The translations under genes and the position numbers were made by a program. Below are positions 1 through 8,618 of a stretch of 64,000 nt of DNA, in pieces. Numbering within the stretch: the stretch's first letter is position 1; each line of letters begins with the position of its first letter. Source of the stretch: an uncultured Clostridia bacterium (GTDB lineage: Bacteria > Bacillota > Clostridia > Christensenellales > Borkfalkiaceae); the NCBI GenBank assembly GCA_947627665.1, contig CANQWX010000004.1, positions 42,363-106,362 on the forward strand, in the 5' to 3' direction. Under the pieces are notes generated by a model. That model was not told where the DNA came from, searched no databases, and was given only the letters and a program-made list of their open reading frames with translations.

Positions 1-1
1 G

Positions 2-736
2 GAGAACGTGATCCCGAAGCTGTATAAAAGTTTCGGGGATACGTTCATCAAAAGCGCGGGCAATACCCCGAAGGGCTACTATGCGGAAATGTCGGACGGG
101 GAGCTTGTGGAGGCCCTCGCCGCGCATGTCCGCGAGGGCGTGCCCGTTTCCGATTTCCTCTGCAACGAACTGCAAAGCAGGAATTGTCCCGACGGGCTTC
201 TGGAACTGATGCGCAGCGGCGACGGGGAGCTTGTGACGCTTGCCGTCAATCTCGCGGGGGACAGCGTAAAGGCGTTCGATGTCTATTTCGACCTTTTGAC
301 GGATGATCTCGACCAAGAGGTCAAGGACACCGTCGTCGACAGGCTCAAAGAAAACGCCGACAGCGCCAAGGAACGTGCGATCGAGTTTTATAAAAAGGGC
401 GTGGAACCCGAGTTTATGCTCGAGATCCTCTCCCGCTGCAAGGAGCGGGACGACCGCGTGTTCGAGATCCTCTTGACGGCGTTCCGCACCTCGCCCGACG
501 AGCTGCTCATGCATGCAAGCTATCTTGCAAACTACGGCGACGGGCGCGCTCTGCCTGTTTTGCTCGATTACATCGACCGCGACGAAACGAATTTTCTCGA
601 GTACCGGGAACTCAAATACGCCATCGAGGCGCTGGGCGGGGAATACACCCGCGTCCGCGATTTTTCGAACGATCCCTATTTTATCGAGATCATGGAGCAG
701 TCGCAGATGCCCGCCGCGCAGGAAGAAAAGGAATGA
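2..736 (+). CDS. Helical-repeat (HEAT-like) protein, 5' end cut by window
   Basis: The frame is open from base 2 with no stop. The first in-frame start-like codon is a GTG at 8, but the GGAG before it lies only 3 nt away, so the true start is probably upstream of the window. The visible 240 or so residues are acidic and helical, with recurring Leu/Ala-rich helix pairs reminiscent of HEAT-type solenoids. No catalytic motif, signal peptide or membrane segment is visible. The last codons overlap the next gene by 4 nt (ATGA), so the two are co-translated. I do not recognise the family. A scaffold or protein-interaction role is only an inference from the repeat-like helices. Confidence 0.7.
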   Translation, partial: ENVIPKLYKSFGDTFIKSAGNTPKGYYAEMSDGELVEALAAHVREGVPVSDFLCNELQSRNCPDGLLELMRSGDGELVTLAVNLAGDSVKAFDVYFDLLTDDLDQEVKDTVVDRLKENADSAKERAIEFYKKGVEPEFMLEILSRCKERDDRVFEILLTAFRTSPDELLMHASYLANYGDGRALPVLLDYIDRDETNFLEYRELKYAIEALGGEYTRVRDFSNDPYFIEIMEQSQMPAAQEEKE

Positions 737-1593
737 AACGGATACGGAATAAGACGTTCGGAGAAGAGCGCGCGCTCTACAATACAGGGGACGCAGTCAT
801 CGAACATTGCCGCGTCGAGGGTCCCGAGGACGGAGAATCCTTTCTGAAAGAGAGCGGCGACGTTCTCGTAAAGGACTGCTATCTGGATCTGCGCTATCCC
901 TTCTGGCATTGCGAGCGGCTCACGGTAGAGGAGTGCGAGATGTCTGCGAACTGCCGCGCCGCCCTTTGGTACGGGCGCGATATACATATCCTGCGCAGCA
1001 AGCTCTATGGGATAAAGGCGCTGCGCGAATGCGAGGATGTCCGTTTGGAGGAGATCGAGGCGGATTCCGACGAATTCGGGTGGCGGTGCGGGAAGATCGA
1101 CGTGAAGGGCGGCAAGATCGCTTCGGAGTACGCGTTCTTCGAGAGCAAGGGGATCCGCGCGGAGGGCCTGGAATTTTCGGGAAAGTATTCTTTCCAATAT
1201 ACCAAGGACGTCCTTGTGAGGAACGCGCGGCTGCGGACGAAAGACGCCTTCTGGCACGCCGAAAACGTCACGCTCGAGAACTGCGTTTTGGACGGGGAGT
1301 ATATAGGTTGGTATTCCGATGGCCTGACCCTCATCCACTGCCGCATCGCGGGGACGCAGCCGTTCTGTTATTGCAAGCGCCTGCGGCTCGTGGATTGCGT
1401 CATGGAGCAGTGCGATCTCGCCTTCGAATACAGCGACGTGGAAGCCGATATTGCGGGGGAGGTGCTCTCCGTCAAAAACCCGCTCAGCGGCAGGATCGTT
1501 GCCGACGCCTTCGGCAAGGTCATTCTCGAGGGGAGCAAATACGAATGCAACGCCGAGATCGTTGCGCGGCGGGCGCCCCGAAAAACATTTTGA
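733..1593 (+). CDS. DUF3737 family beta-helix protein
   Basis: The 286-residue protein has a regular alternation of short strands and turns (for example LEEIEADSDEFGWRCGKIDV) typical of right-handed parallel beta-helix folds, with many Cys, Trp and Tyr residues inside the rungs. The repeated pattern and length fit the DUF3737 family, which is common in Firmicutes and has no proven biochemical role. No signal peptide or membrane segment is present, so it is probably cytoplasmic. It starts inside the stop of the upstream gene (ATGA overlap), which indicates translational coupling. The frame is closed and intact. Family assignment is from pattern memory, not a search. Confidence 0.75.
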   Translation: MKRIRNKTFGEERALYNTGDAVIEHCRVEGPEDGESFLKESGDVLVKDCYLDLRYPFWHCERLTVEECEMSANCRAALWYGRDIHILRSKLYGIKALRECEDVRLEEIEADSDEFGWRCGKIDVKGGKIASEYAFFESKGIRAEGLEFSGKYSFQYTKDVLVRNARLRTKDAFWHAENVTLENCVLDGEYIGWYSDGLTLIHCRIAGTQPFCYCKRLRLVDCVMEQCDLAFEYSDVEADIAGEVLSVKNPLSGRIVADAFGKVILEGSKYECNAEIVARRAPRKTF

Positions 1594-1602
1594 AAAAAGC
1601 CG

Positions 1603-1631
1603 TCATAATCAAACGCTTCGCGCCATAAGCT
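1603..1631 (+). promoter_or_regulatory. Possible sigma-E-type promoter for spoIVA
   Basis: A TCATAAT element (1603-1609) is followed 14 nt later by CATAAGCT (1624-1631). This resembles the -35/-10 spacing and CATA core of mother-cell sigma-E promoters, and spoIVA is a classical sigma-E gene in Bacillus. No sigma-A-like pair is seen here. The match is partial, so this is a suggestion only. Confidence 0.35.
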
Positions 1632-1668
1632 ATTCAAGCAAGGACTTTCGGCGGAGGCGTTTATTTTT

Positions 1669-3135
1669 ATGGAAAACAACAGCGTATACGAGGACATTGC
1701 CGCCCGTTGCGGCGGCGAGATCTATCTCGGGGTGGTGGGACCCGTCCGCACGGGAAAATCCACCTTCATCAAAAGGTTTATGGAGGAGCTTGTCCTTCCC
1801 GCGGCTTCCGGCGCGAAAAAGCAGCGCATGACCGACGAACTTCCCCAATCCGGCTCCGGTAAGACGGTGATGACGACCGAGCCGAAGTTCGTTCCCGAAG
1901 AGGCGGCCGAGGTCGCCTTCAAACAGGCAACGGCAAAAGTGCGGCTCATCGATTGCGTCGGCTTTCCCGTGGAAGGCGCGGCGGGCTTTGACGAGGAGGG
2001 CGCCCCGCGGTTGGTAAAGACGCCGTGGAGCGACACGCCCGTACCGTTCGAAACCGCCGCCGCGGAGGGGACGCGCAAGGTCATCCGCGATCATTCCACC
2101 CTCGGCGTGCTCGTCACCACGGACGGCTCCGTGACGGGCATTCCCCGTGCCGCCTACGAAGAGGCGGAGGCGATCGCCGCGGGGGAGCTGAAAGACATCG
2201 GAAAACCGTTTGTCATTTTACTCAATTGCATCGATCCCAATGGGGCGGAAGCGCTTCGTGCGAGCCTCGAAGAGAAGTACGGAGTACCCGTCGTCTGCGC
2301 AAATGCGGAAAAGCTCACCGCAGACGAGATCGGCGGGATCCTCGAGCGGCTGCTCTATGAGTTCCCCGTTCTGTCGATCGGCGTCGATCTCCCCGATTGG
2401 GCGCGTGTCCTCGACGCGGACAGCGCGCTCATCGCCGAGGTGCTCGGCGGTCTGCGTGCGCTTGCGCCGAAGATCGATAAAATGAGCGATTGTGCGCTGC
2501 TCGACGGGCTATATGCGGAGAGCGAGCTGCTCCTTCCGCCCGTATCCATGAAACTCGAACCCGCGACGGGAAAAGCGCATATCAGTATTGCCGCCAAGGA
2601 GGGAGCTTTCTACCGCATTCTGGGCGAACAGTGCGGCGTGGAGATCGGGAACGACTTTGCGCTCATGAGCTATGTCGCCTCCCTCGGGAAGGCGAAAAAA
2701 CTGTACGATCGCGTGGGGAAGGCCTTTGCGGAGGCGGAGGAAAACGGCTACGGGATCGTCCCTCCCGATGACGGGGAGATGAGCCTCGAGGAGCCGAAAG
2801 TGGTCAAAAGGAGCGGAAGGATCGGCGTCGATCTGCATGCCGCCGCCCCCAGTTACCACATCATCCGCGTGGACGTTAAGGGCGAGGTCAGCCCTGCGCT
2901 CGGCGATCTTGAGCGGAGCGAAGCGTTCGTCAAGGAGCTTTCCGAAGGCATGACGCAGGAGCCGGAAAAGGCTTGGAACACCAATATGTTCGGCAGAACG
3001 CTCAAGGAAACGCTCGGTGAGGAACTCTATCATAAGAACCGCAGCATGGAAGAAAAATTGCAAAAGAAGATGCGCAAGACGGTCACCCGAATCGTGAACG
3101 AGGGCAAGGGCGGCGTCATCTGCATCCTGCTGTAA
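1669..3135 (+). CDS. spoIVA: Stage IV sporulation protein A (SpoIVA)
   Basis: SpoIVA is the morphogenetic ATPase that polymerises on the forespore outer membrane and forms the basement layer of the spore coat. The 488-residue protein has the family length. A Walker A motif GPVRTGKST lies at about residues 24-32, followed by the conserved block with KKQRMTDELPQSGSGKTVMT and a Walker-B-like RLIDCVGF. It ends in GGVICILL, matching the hydrophobic tail that anchors SpoIVA to SpoVM-bound membrane. The RBS GGAGG (1653-1657) lies about 11 nt upstream, slightly long. A strong terminator follows the stop. Its presence argues for an endospore-forming lineage. Identification is confident. Confidence 0.97.
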   Translation: MENNSVYEDIAARCGGEIYLGVVGPVRTGKSTFIKRFMEELVLPAASGAKKQRMTDELPQSGSGKTVMTTEPKFVPEEAAEVAFKQATAKVRLIDCVGFPVEGAAGFDEEGAPRLVKTPWSDTPVPFETAAAEGTRKVIRDHSTLGVLVTTDGSVTGIPRAAYEEAEAIAAGELKDIGKPFVILLNCIDPNGAEALRASLEEKYGVPVVCANAEKLTADEIGGILERLLYEFPVLSIGVDLPDWARVLDADSALIAEVLGGLRALAPKIDKMSDCALLDGLYAESELLLPPVSMKLEPATGKAHISIAAKEGAFYRILGEQCGVEIGNDFALMSYVASLGKAKKLYDRVGKAFAEAEENGYGIVPPDDGEMSLEEPKVVKRSGRIGVDLHAAAPSYHIIRVDVKGEVSPALGDLERSEAFVKELSEGMTQEPEKAWNTNMFGRTLKETLGEELYHKNRSMEEKLQKKMRKTVTRIVNEGKGGVICILL

Positions 3136-3149
3136 GACGATCCTCGAGG

Positions 3150-3194
3150 GGGCGCCGCGCGGCAAAGCCGCGCGGCGCCCGATTTTGTATTTTT
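3150..3194 (+). terminator. Intrinsic terminator of spoIVA
   Basis: A perfect 14-bp GC-rich stem (3150-3163 with 3167-3180) and an AAA loop are followed by a T-rich run (GATTTTGTATTTTT). It separates spoIVA from the mscS promoter. Confidence 0.9.
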
Positions 3195-3223
3195 GCCGTG
3201 GACAAGATTTTTTCGTCAAGCGG

Positions 3224-3252
3224 TTGACAACATGCTTGTACAATGGTATAAT
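3224..3252 (+). promoter_or_regulatory. Sigma-A promoter of mscS-type gene
   Basis: TTGACA (3224-3229) and TATAAT (3247-3252) are separated by 17 bp, a perfect consensus. An AAGGAGG ribosome binding site (3261-3267) lies 6 nt before the ATG at 3274, which fixes the start of the next gene. Confidence 0.92.
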
Positions 3253-3273
3253 TTGCAAAAAAGGAGGTATCTT

Positions 3274-4221
3274 ATGGCAGATACAGTAAAAAAAGGGAAA
3301 AAAGGCTTAAAATACACGGGACTTGTTTTGCTCCTCGTATTTGCGGCGGTCACCGTTCTGAGCTTTGTCTTTTATAACCAGATCAATGACCCCGTCAACG
3401 GATGGTTCGTGCAGTCCGAAGAGAACAGCGCGATCTTGAATTTTGTATATTCCATTGCGCCGAAACTCATCGATACGGCGCAGGTACTGTTCGTCACCTT
3501 GCTGGTGCTCTATGTCGTGTGTTTCATCATTGCAAAGGTGTTCAAAAACACGCCGAGAAGGATCACGATCGGGAAATTGGTCAACAGCATCGTGAAAGTC
3601 GTGATCTGGGTGGTGTGCGTCATCGCCGTTCTCGCGGTCTGGGGCTTCAATGTGGGCGCGCTCATCGCAAGCGCGGGCGTTCTCACCCTCGTGATCGGGC
3701 TTGGCATGCAGAGCCTCATCGCCGACGTCGTGGCGGGCATCTTCCTTGTATGCGACGGGACCCTCCAAGTGGGGGACATCGTCACCATAGACGGTTGGCG
3801 CGGCACCGTGCAGGAGATCGGTATCCGCAACACCAAACTCATCAATTACAGCGGCGACATCCGCGTGGCGAACAACAGCACCATCAAGATCTTCATCAAC
3901 CAGAGCCGCGAGGATTCCTATCCCACCGTGATCGTCGGGATCCCCTACGAGGCGGATCTCAAGCATGTCAGGGAAGTCTTTGAGGCGAACAAGGAAAGAC
4001 TCAAAGAGATGTGCCCCGGGCTTTTGAGCGACATCGATTTCAACGGCGTAGAGGACCTTGCCGATTCGAGCGTAAATCTGCATTTCGGCGCCAAGTGCAA
4101 GGAGGGAGATTTCTTTGCGGCGCAGCGGCAGATGCGCGAAGCGCTCAAGACCGTTTTCGAGGAGAACGGGATCTCCGTTCCCTTCCCGCAGGTCGTCGTG
4201 CACAATGCGGAGAAAGAATAA
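3274..4221 (+). CDS. mscS: Small-conductance mechanosensitive channel (MscS family)
   Basis: MscS-type channels open under membrane tension and release solutes on osmotic downshock. The 315-residue protein begins at the ATG behind a perfect RBS. A longer frame opening at 3193 would start upstream of the promoter and is rejected. Hydrophobic segments lie near residues 10-30, 60-85, 100-125 and 130-150. The last is the Gly/Ala-rich pore helix ([20 protein letters not shown]), followed by the beta domain with [20 protein letters not shown] and the mixed C-terminal domain. It stands alone between a promoter and a terminator, so it is monocistronic. Confidence 0.93.
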   Translation: MADTVKKGKKGLKYTGLVLLLVFAAVTVLSFVFYNQINDPVNGWFVQSEENSAILNFVYSIAPKLIDTAQVLFVTLLVLYVVCFIIAKVFKNTPRRITIGKLVNSIVKVVIWVVCVIAVLAVWGFNVGALIASAGVLTLVIGLGMQSLIADVVAGIFLVCDGTLQVGDIVTIDGWRGTVQEIGIRNTKLINYSGDIRVANNSTIKIFINQSREDSYPTVIVGIPYEADLKHVREVFEANKERLKEMCPGLLSDIDFNGVEDLADSSVNLHFGAKCKEGDFFAAQRQMREALKTVFEENGISVPFPQVVVHNAEKE

Positions 4222-4235
4222 TATCCCAAAAATAC

Positions 4236-4266
4236 AAGAGGGGGGACAGCTTTGTCCCTCTTTTTT
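4236..4266 (+). terminator. Terminator of mscS-type gene
   Basis: An AGAGGGGGG/ACA arm pairs with TGTCCCTCT (with some G-T wobbles) around a short GCTT loop and is followed directly by TTTTTT. Confidence 0.75.
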
Positions 4267-4314
4267 GTGCCTTCGCGGAGGGCAAAATTTTCGGAACAAT
4301 TTTCCGCTACACCC

Positions 4315-4343
4315 TTGAAATTTCATGGATTATATCTTATAAT
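4315..4343 (+). promoter_or_regulatory. Promoter of the arabinose/galactose operon
   Basis: TTGAAA (4315-4320) and TATAAT (4338-4343) with a 17-bp spacer, 40 bp before the kinase ATG. No further clear promoter or terminator is seen until 15.2 kb, so this probably drives the whole catabolic operon. No obvious AraR-like palindrome was found. Confidence 0.85.
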
Positions 4344-4382
4344 GGTATTGCGCATTTTGCGCGGCTCTATGGGAGAAGAAGA

Positions 4383-5981
4383 ATGAACGAAAGCGCAAAA
4401 CGTGCCATATCGCAGGGGAGAACGGCGCTTGGGATCGAGCTTGGCTCCACGCGCATCAAAGCGGTCCTCACCGACGCAGAGAACAATGTGATCGCCTCGG
4501 GCAGCCACGAATGGGAGAACCACCATATCGGCAACATCTGGTCCTATACGGAAGAGGACATCCTCGTCGGCGTTCGGGACGCCTATGCCCGCATGGCACG
4601 GGATGCAAGGGAAAAATACGGGGAAACGATCGCCTCGATCGGCGCCATCGGATTTTCGGCGATGATGCACGGCTATATGGCGTTCGGCGCAGACAGAGAG
4701 CTGCTCGTGCCCTTCCGTACATGGCGCAACAACACCGCGTCCACCGCCGCGGAAAAACTCACGGAACTCTTCGGGTATCACATTCCCGCGCGTTGGTCCG
4801 TCGCCCATTTGTATCAGGCGATCCTCGACAGGGAGGAACACGTCCCGCAAATCTGTTTTATAACGACGCTTGCGGGCTATCTGCATTGGAAGATGACTGG
4901 GAGAAGGATCGCCGGCGTCGGCGAGGCGTCGGGCATGTTCCCCGTCGATCCCGTCACGAAAGAGTATAACGCCGCCATGATGGAGCGCTTCGACGCGATC
5001 TTGGCGGAAAGCGGGCTGCCGTTCCGCACGGCGGATATCTTGCCCGAGATCTTGCTCGCGGGCGAAGAGGCGGGGCGGCTCACCGAAGAAGGCGCGCGCT
5101 TTCTCGATCCTACGGGTGCGTTGAAGAGCGGCATTCCGCTCTGCCCGCCCGAGGGGGACGCGGGAACGGGCATGGTCGCCACGAATTCCGTAAAAAAGCG
5201 CACGGGCAACGTTTCCGCAGGCACCTCCGTCTTTGCAATGATCGTGCTGGAAAAGGAACTGTCCGAAGTCCATCCCGAGATCGATCTGGTCACCACCCCG
5301 GTCGGCGACCTTGTCGGCATGGTCCACTGCAATAACTGCACCTCCGATCTGAACCGTTGGGTAGAGCTGTTCGGGGAATTCGCGGAACTCCTCGGCGTGA
5401 GTCCTTCCAAAGACGAGCTGTTCGGATCGCTCTACCGTAAGGCGCTCGAAGGGGACGCGGATTGCGGCGGGCTGCTCTCTTATAACTATGTTTCCAACGA
5501 ACACGTCACGCGCGTCGCGCACGGCAGACCGCTCTTCGTGCGCACGGGGGACAGCAAATTCGATCTTGCGAATTTCATGCGGTGCCAGCTTTATTCGGCG
5601 TTCGGCGCGCTCAAAACGGGTTGCGATATCTTGCTCAAACGGGAGGGGGTCGCGCTTGACCGCATCACGGGGCACGGCGGGATCTTCAAGACCGAGGGCG
5701 TGGCGCAGCGTTTTCTCGCGGCGGCGATCGGCGCTCCCGTCACCGTGATGCAGACGGCGGGCGAGGGCGGCGCCTGGGGCATGGCGGTGCTCGCCAATTA
5801 TATGCTCGCAAGGGGCGCGGGCGAAAGCCTCGGCGATTATCTCGAAAACCGTGTGTTTGCGGGGCAAAAAGGGGTCACTGTGGCGCCCGATCCCGCCGAA
5901 GTGGCGGGTTTTGCGCAGTTTGCGGCGCGCTATAAAGAGGGGCTTCCCATCGTGCGGGAGGCGGTCCGCAGTCTGCGGTAA
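4383..5981 (+). CDS. araB: FGGY-family carbohydrate kinase, probable L-ribulokinase
   Basis: FGGY kinases phosphorylate sugars or polyols with ATP. Between araD and araA homologues the likely reaction is L-ribulose to L-ribulose-5-phosphate. The 532-residue protein opens with the actin-fold phosphate loop [15 protein letters not shown] (about residues 17-31). It carries an internal [12 protein letters not shown] phosphate-2 region and a C-terminal adenosine-binding block ([11 protein letters not shown], then GEGGAWGMA). It resembles the xylulokinase-like ribulokinases of clostridia rather than classical enterobacterial AraB, so the symbol rests on gene context. GGGAGAAG precedes the ATG at 4383; an upstream in-frame extension crosses the promoter and is rejected. 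The stop lies 11 nt before araD. Confidence 0.85.
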   Translation: MNESAKRAISQGRTALGIELGSTRIKAVLTDAENNVIASGSHEWENHHIGNIWSYTEEDILVGVRDAYARMARDAREKYGETIASIGAIGFSAMMHGYMAFGADRELLVPFRTWRNNTASTAAEKLTELFGYHIPARWSVAHLYQAILDREEHVPQICFITTLAGYLHWKMTGRRIAGVGEASGMFPVDPVTKEYNAAMMERFDAILAESGLPFRTADILPEILLAGEEAGRLTEEGARFLDPTGALKSGIPLCPPEGDAGTGMVATNSVKKRTGNVSAGTSVFAMIVLEKELSEVHPEIDLVTTPVGDLVGMVHCNNCTSDLNRWVELFGEFAELLGVSPSKDELFGSLYRKALEGDADCGGLLSYNYVSNEHVTRVAHGRPLFVRTGDSKFDLANFMRCQLYSAFGALKTGCDILLKREGVALDRITGHGGIFKTEGVAQRFLAAAIGAPVTVMQTAGEGGAWGMAVLANYMLARGAGESLGDYLENRVFAGQKGVTVAPDPAEVAGFAQFAARYKEGLPIVREAVRSLR

Positions 5982-5992
5982 GGAGAGTAAGG

Positions 5993-6697
5993 ATGTTGGA
6001 GCAATTGAAAGAAAAAGTGTTGCAGGCCAATCTCGGCCTCGTCAAAAACAAACTCGTCTTGTTTACTTGGGGCAATGCGTCCGCCATCGACCGCGAAAGG
6101 GGGATGGTCGTGATCAAGCCCTCCGGCGTCGGCTATGACGGGATGACGGCAAAAGACATGGTCGTCGTCGATCTCGACGGAAATGTGATAGAGGGGGACC
6201 TGCGTCCTTCCTCCGATACCCCCACGCATCTTATGCTCTACAAAGCTTTTCCCGCGATCGGGGGCATTACGCATACCCACTCCACCTTTGCGACGGCTTG
6301 GGCGCAGGCGGGGCGGGATATTCCCTTTTACGGCACGACGCATGCCGATTATTTCTACGGCGATATTCCCTGCGCCCGTTCTCTCACAAAGGAGGAGATC
6401 GAGGGCGAATACGAGAAGAATACGGGGCTTGTCATCGCCGAAAATTTTGTAAAGAGGGGGCTGGATCCGCTTGAGGTGCCGGGGGTGCTTGTCAAGAGCC
6501 ACGGCGTGTTTGCCTTCGGCAAGGATGCCGCGCAGTCGGTCTACCATGCCACGGTCCTCGAGGAGGTCGCCAAAATGGCTTATCTCACCGAACAGCTCGA
6601 TCCCGCCGTCCCGCGCGCCGACAAATTTATGTTGGAGAAACATTATTTGCGCAAGCACGGGAAGAACGCCTACTACGGGCAAAAAAAGGAAAAATAA
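5993..6697 (+). CDS. araD: L-ribulose-5-phosphate 4-epimerase
   Basis: AraD interconverts L-ribulose-5-P and D-xylulose-5-P, linking arabinose to the pentose phosphate pathway. The 234-residue length is typical of class II aldolase-fold epimerases. Visible motifs are [11 protein letters not shown] near the N-terminus, [11 protein letters not shown], the phosphate-binding SSDTPTH, and the zinc ligands in [13 protein letters not shown] plus the later KSHGVFAFG histidine. It follows the kinase at 11 nt with an AAGGAG site, so it belongs to the same transcript. Identification is confident. Confidence 0.95.
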   Translation: MLEQLKEKVLQANLGLVKNKLVLFTWGNASAIDRERGMVVIKPSGVGYDGMTAKDMVVVDLDGNVIEGDLRPSSDTPTHLMLYKAFPAIGGITHTHSTFATAWAQAGRDIPFYGTTHADYFYGDIPCARSLTKEEIEGEYEKNTGLVIAENFVKRGLDPLEVPGVLVKSHGVFAFGKDAAQSVYHATVLEEVAKMAYLTEQLDPAVPRADKFMLEKHYLRKHGKNAYYGQKKEK

Positions 6698-6707
6698 ACG
6701 GTCTTTT

Positions 6708-6732
6708 CCCCGCGAAGTTTTTGTGCGCGGGG
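6708..6732 (+). other. Intercistronic hairpin between araD and araA
   Basis: CCCCGCG (6708-6714) pairs perfectly with CGCGGGG (6726-6732) in the 61-nt gap between araD and araA. There is no T run after it, so it is more likely an mRNA-stability or processing element than a terminator. Confidence 0.4.
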
Positions 6733-6758
6733 ATCCGAAGATGCGGAGGTTCAAAAAT

Positions 6759-8219
6759 ATGAAGGAAAAAATCGTATATTGGCTGACGGGTTCCCAAACG
6801 CTTTACGGGGACGAGGTGCTCGCGCATGTTGCGCAGCATTCCCAAGAGATGGCGGACTATGTGAACGCGTCCATGCCCGTCACGGTGAAATATCTCACGA
6901 CCTGCAAGAGTTCGGAAGAGATCGTTGCGGCGATCCGAAAGGTCAACGAGGACGATGACTGTGTGGGCGTTATCGCTTGGTGCCATACGTTTTCTCCCGC
7001 CAAAATGTGGATCAAAGGGCTAAAATTGCTTACAAAGCCGCTCTGCCATTTTGCGACGCAATACAACGAACGGCTGCCCTACGATACGATCGACATGGAT
7101 TTCATGAATGAAAACCAGTCGGCGCACGGCGACAGGGAATTCGGCTATATCCTTGCCCGCCTCCGTATGGACAACAAGGTCATCGTCGGGTACTATAAGG
7201 ACCCCGAGGCGCTCCGCGAGCTTGCCGAATGGTGCAAAGCGGCGGCAGGGTTTGCTTTTTCCAAGAACGTAAAGGTCTGTCGCTTTTCGGACAATATGCG
7301 CAACGTGGCCGTGACCGAGGGCGACAAGGTCGAGGCGCACATCGGGCTTGGCTGGGAAGTGGACTATTATCCCGTCGGCGAGCTTGTCGATCGGATCGGC
7401 GAAGTTACCGAGGAAGAAGTCGATCGGCTCATGGCGGAATATGCGGAAAAATATATCATGGACACCGACCGCGTCGACGTCGTGCGCGAGCAGGCGCGAT
7501 ATGAGATCGCCATCGACGGGTTTTGCAGAGAAAACGGCGGTTACATCGGGATCGTCGATCATTTCGGGACCCTTCACGGAATGAACCAGCTGCCCGGGCT
7601 TGCCATTCAGGACCTTCAAAGCAAGGGATACGGCTTCGGGGCGGAGGGCGACTGGAAGATCGCCGCGCTCGGAGCGGTCATGCAATACATGGCGGGGCAA
7701 GAGGGCACGGGACTCATGGAGGACTACACCTACGACTTGAAGGACGGGCTTTGTCTGGGCGCGCACATGCTTGAAGTGTCCCCGCAGTTTGCGGCGACAA
7801 AACCCAAGATACAGGTGCATCCGCTCGGGATCGGCGGGAAGAGCGACCCCGCCCGCCTTGTGTTCGAGGGGATCGCCGCGCCTGAAGCGGTCGCCGTTTC
7901 CATGATCGACATGGGGGACCGCCTTCGCCTGATCGTGCAAAAGATAGAGCTTGTAAAATATCCCCACAAGATGCCGAAGCTCCCCGTGGGCGGTCTGATG
8001 TGGAAGTATCGGCCCAATTTCAAGGACGGCGTCGCCGCATGGATCTATGCGGGAGGCGCGCACCATACCGTCGTCAGTTCCAAGCTCACCGTGCAGAACA
8101 TGGTGGACCTCGGCAACATGTGGGGGGTAGAAGTGGTGGTCATCGACGAGCACACGGAGCTTGAAACGTTCAAGAAAGAGCTTTTGTGGGCGGATCGTAT
8201 CTGGAAGAGCAAGCTTTGA
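6759..8219 (+). CDS. araA: L-arabinose isomerase
   Basis: AraA converts L-arabinose to L-ribulose using a divalent metal, the first step of the pathway completed by the two genes upstream. The 486-residue protein begins YWLTGSQTLYG, the conserved AraA N-terminus, and contains the active-site blocks CVGVIAWCHTFSPAKMWI and GFGAEGDWK. The start is the ATG at 6759 behind GGAGG (6745-6749). A longer frame runs back into araD and is excluded. Length and motifs match the family well. Confidence 0.97.
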   Translation: MKEKIVYWLTGSQTLYGDEVLAHVAQHSQEMADYVNASMPVTVKYLTTCKSSEEIVAAIRKVNEDDDCVGVIAWCHTFSPAKMWIKGLKLLTKPLCHFATQYNERLPYDTIDMDFMNENQSAHGDREFGYILARLRMDNKVIVGYYKDPEALRELAEWCKAAAGFAFSKNVKVCRFSDNMRNVAVTEGDKVEAHIGLGWEVDYYPVGELVDRIGEVTEEEVDRLMAEYAEKYIMDTDRVDVVREQARYEIAIDGFCRENGGYIGIVDHFGTLHGMNQLPGLAIQDLQSKGYGFGAEGDWKIAALGAVMQYMAGQEGTGLMEDYTYDLKDGLCLGAHMLEVSPQFAATKPKIQVHPLGIGGKSDPARLVFEGIAAPEAVAVSMIDMGDRLRLIVQKIELVKYPHKMPKLPVGGLMWKYRPNFKDGVAAWIYAGGAHHTVVSSKLTVQNMVDLGNMWGVEVVVIDEHTELETFKKELLWADRIWKSKL

Positions 8220-8269
8220 CTTGCGGACGGAGGCGGAAAAGCCGCTTCCTTGGAACGGGAGGAAAGAAT

Positions 8270-8617
8270 ATGGCGAATAAGAGAGGGGTGTCCCTGCCGG
8301 AGAAGGAGAGGAAGATATTGCAGGACTTCCTTGCCTGCCGCGTTCCCGCCAAGTATTACGAGCTGGACGGCAGGGGGAACACCAAATTCGATTTTAACTA
8401 TAACTACGAGGAGATCTACGATTATGCCGACGCGCTCCTGCACGGGCAGGAGGTGAGCCTTAGGCACAATTTTGTGGGGTTGCGGTCGGTCGCCGTCAAC
8501 GAAGAATTCCGAAAGGTGCTCGACGTGATCGGCAGGAGAGATATTTCTCTCTCGGATCTCTGCGATAAATTCTCTGCGGCGATCCTTGTCATCGGCCGTT
8601 TTGCGAGGAAGGACTGA
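8270..8617 (+). CDS. Unknown conserved-looking small protein in arabinose operon
   Basis: A 115-residue soluble protein starting at the ATG at 8270, behind a good GGGAGGAAAG site. An upstream in-frame start at 8186 lies inside araA and has no RBS. No signal peptide or membrane segment is seen. The middle holds an aromatic and acidic stretch (FDFNYNYEEIYDYADALLHG). It ends 1 nt before the ATG of the GH36 gene, so the two are tightly coupled. I do not recognise the family. Its place between arabinose catabolism and a glycosidase suggests an accessory role, but nothing in the sequence shows one. Confidence 0.8.
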   Translation: MANKRGVSLPEKERKILQDFLACRVPAKYYELDGRGNTKFDFNYNYEEIYDYADALLHGQEVSLRHNFVGLRSVAVNEEFRKVLDVIGRRDISLSDLCDKFSAAILVIGRFARKD

Positions 8618-8618
8618 A

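Noticed and set aside
4323..5867. 514-codon minus-strand frame opposite the FGGY kinase
   Set aside because: The FGGY motifs are all on the plus strand. The minus frame has shadow composition.
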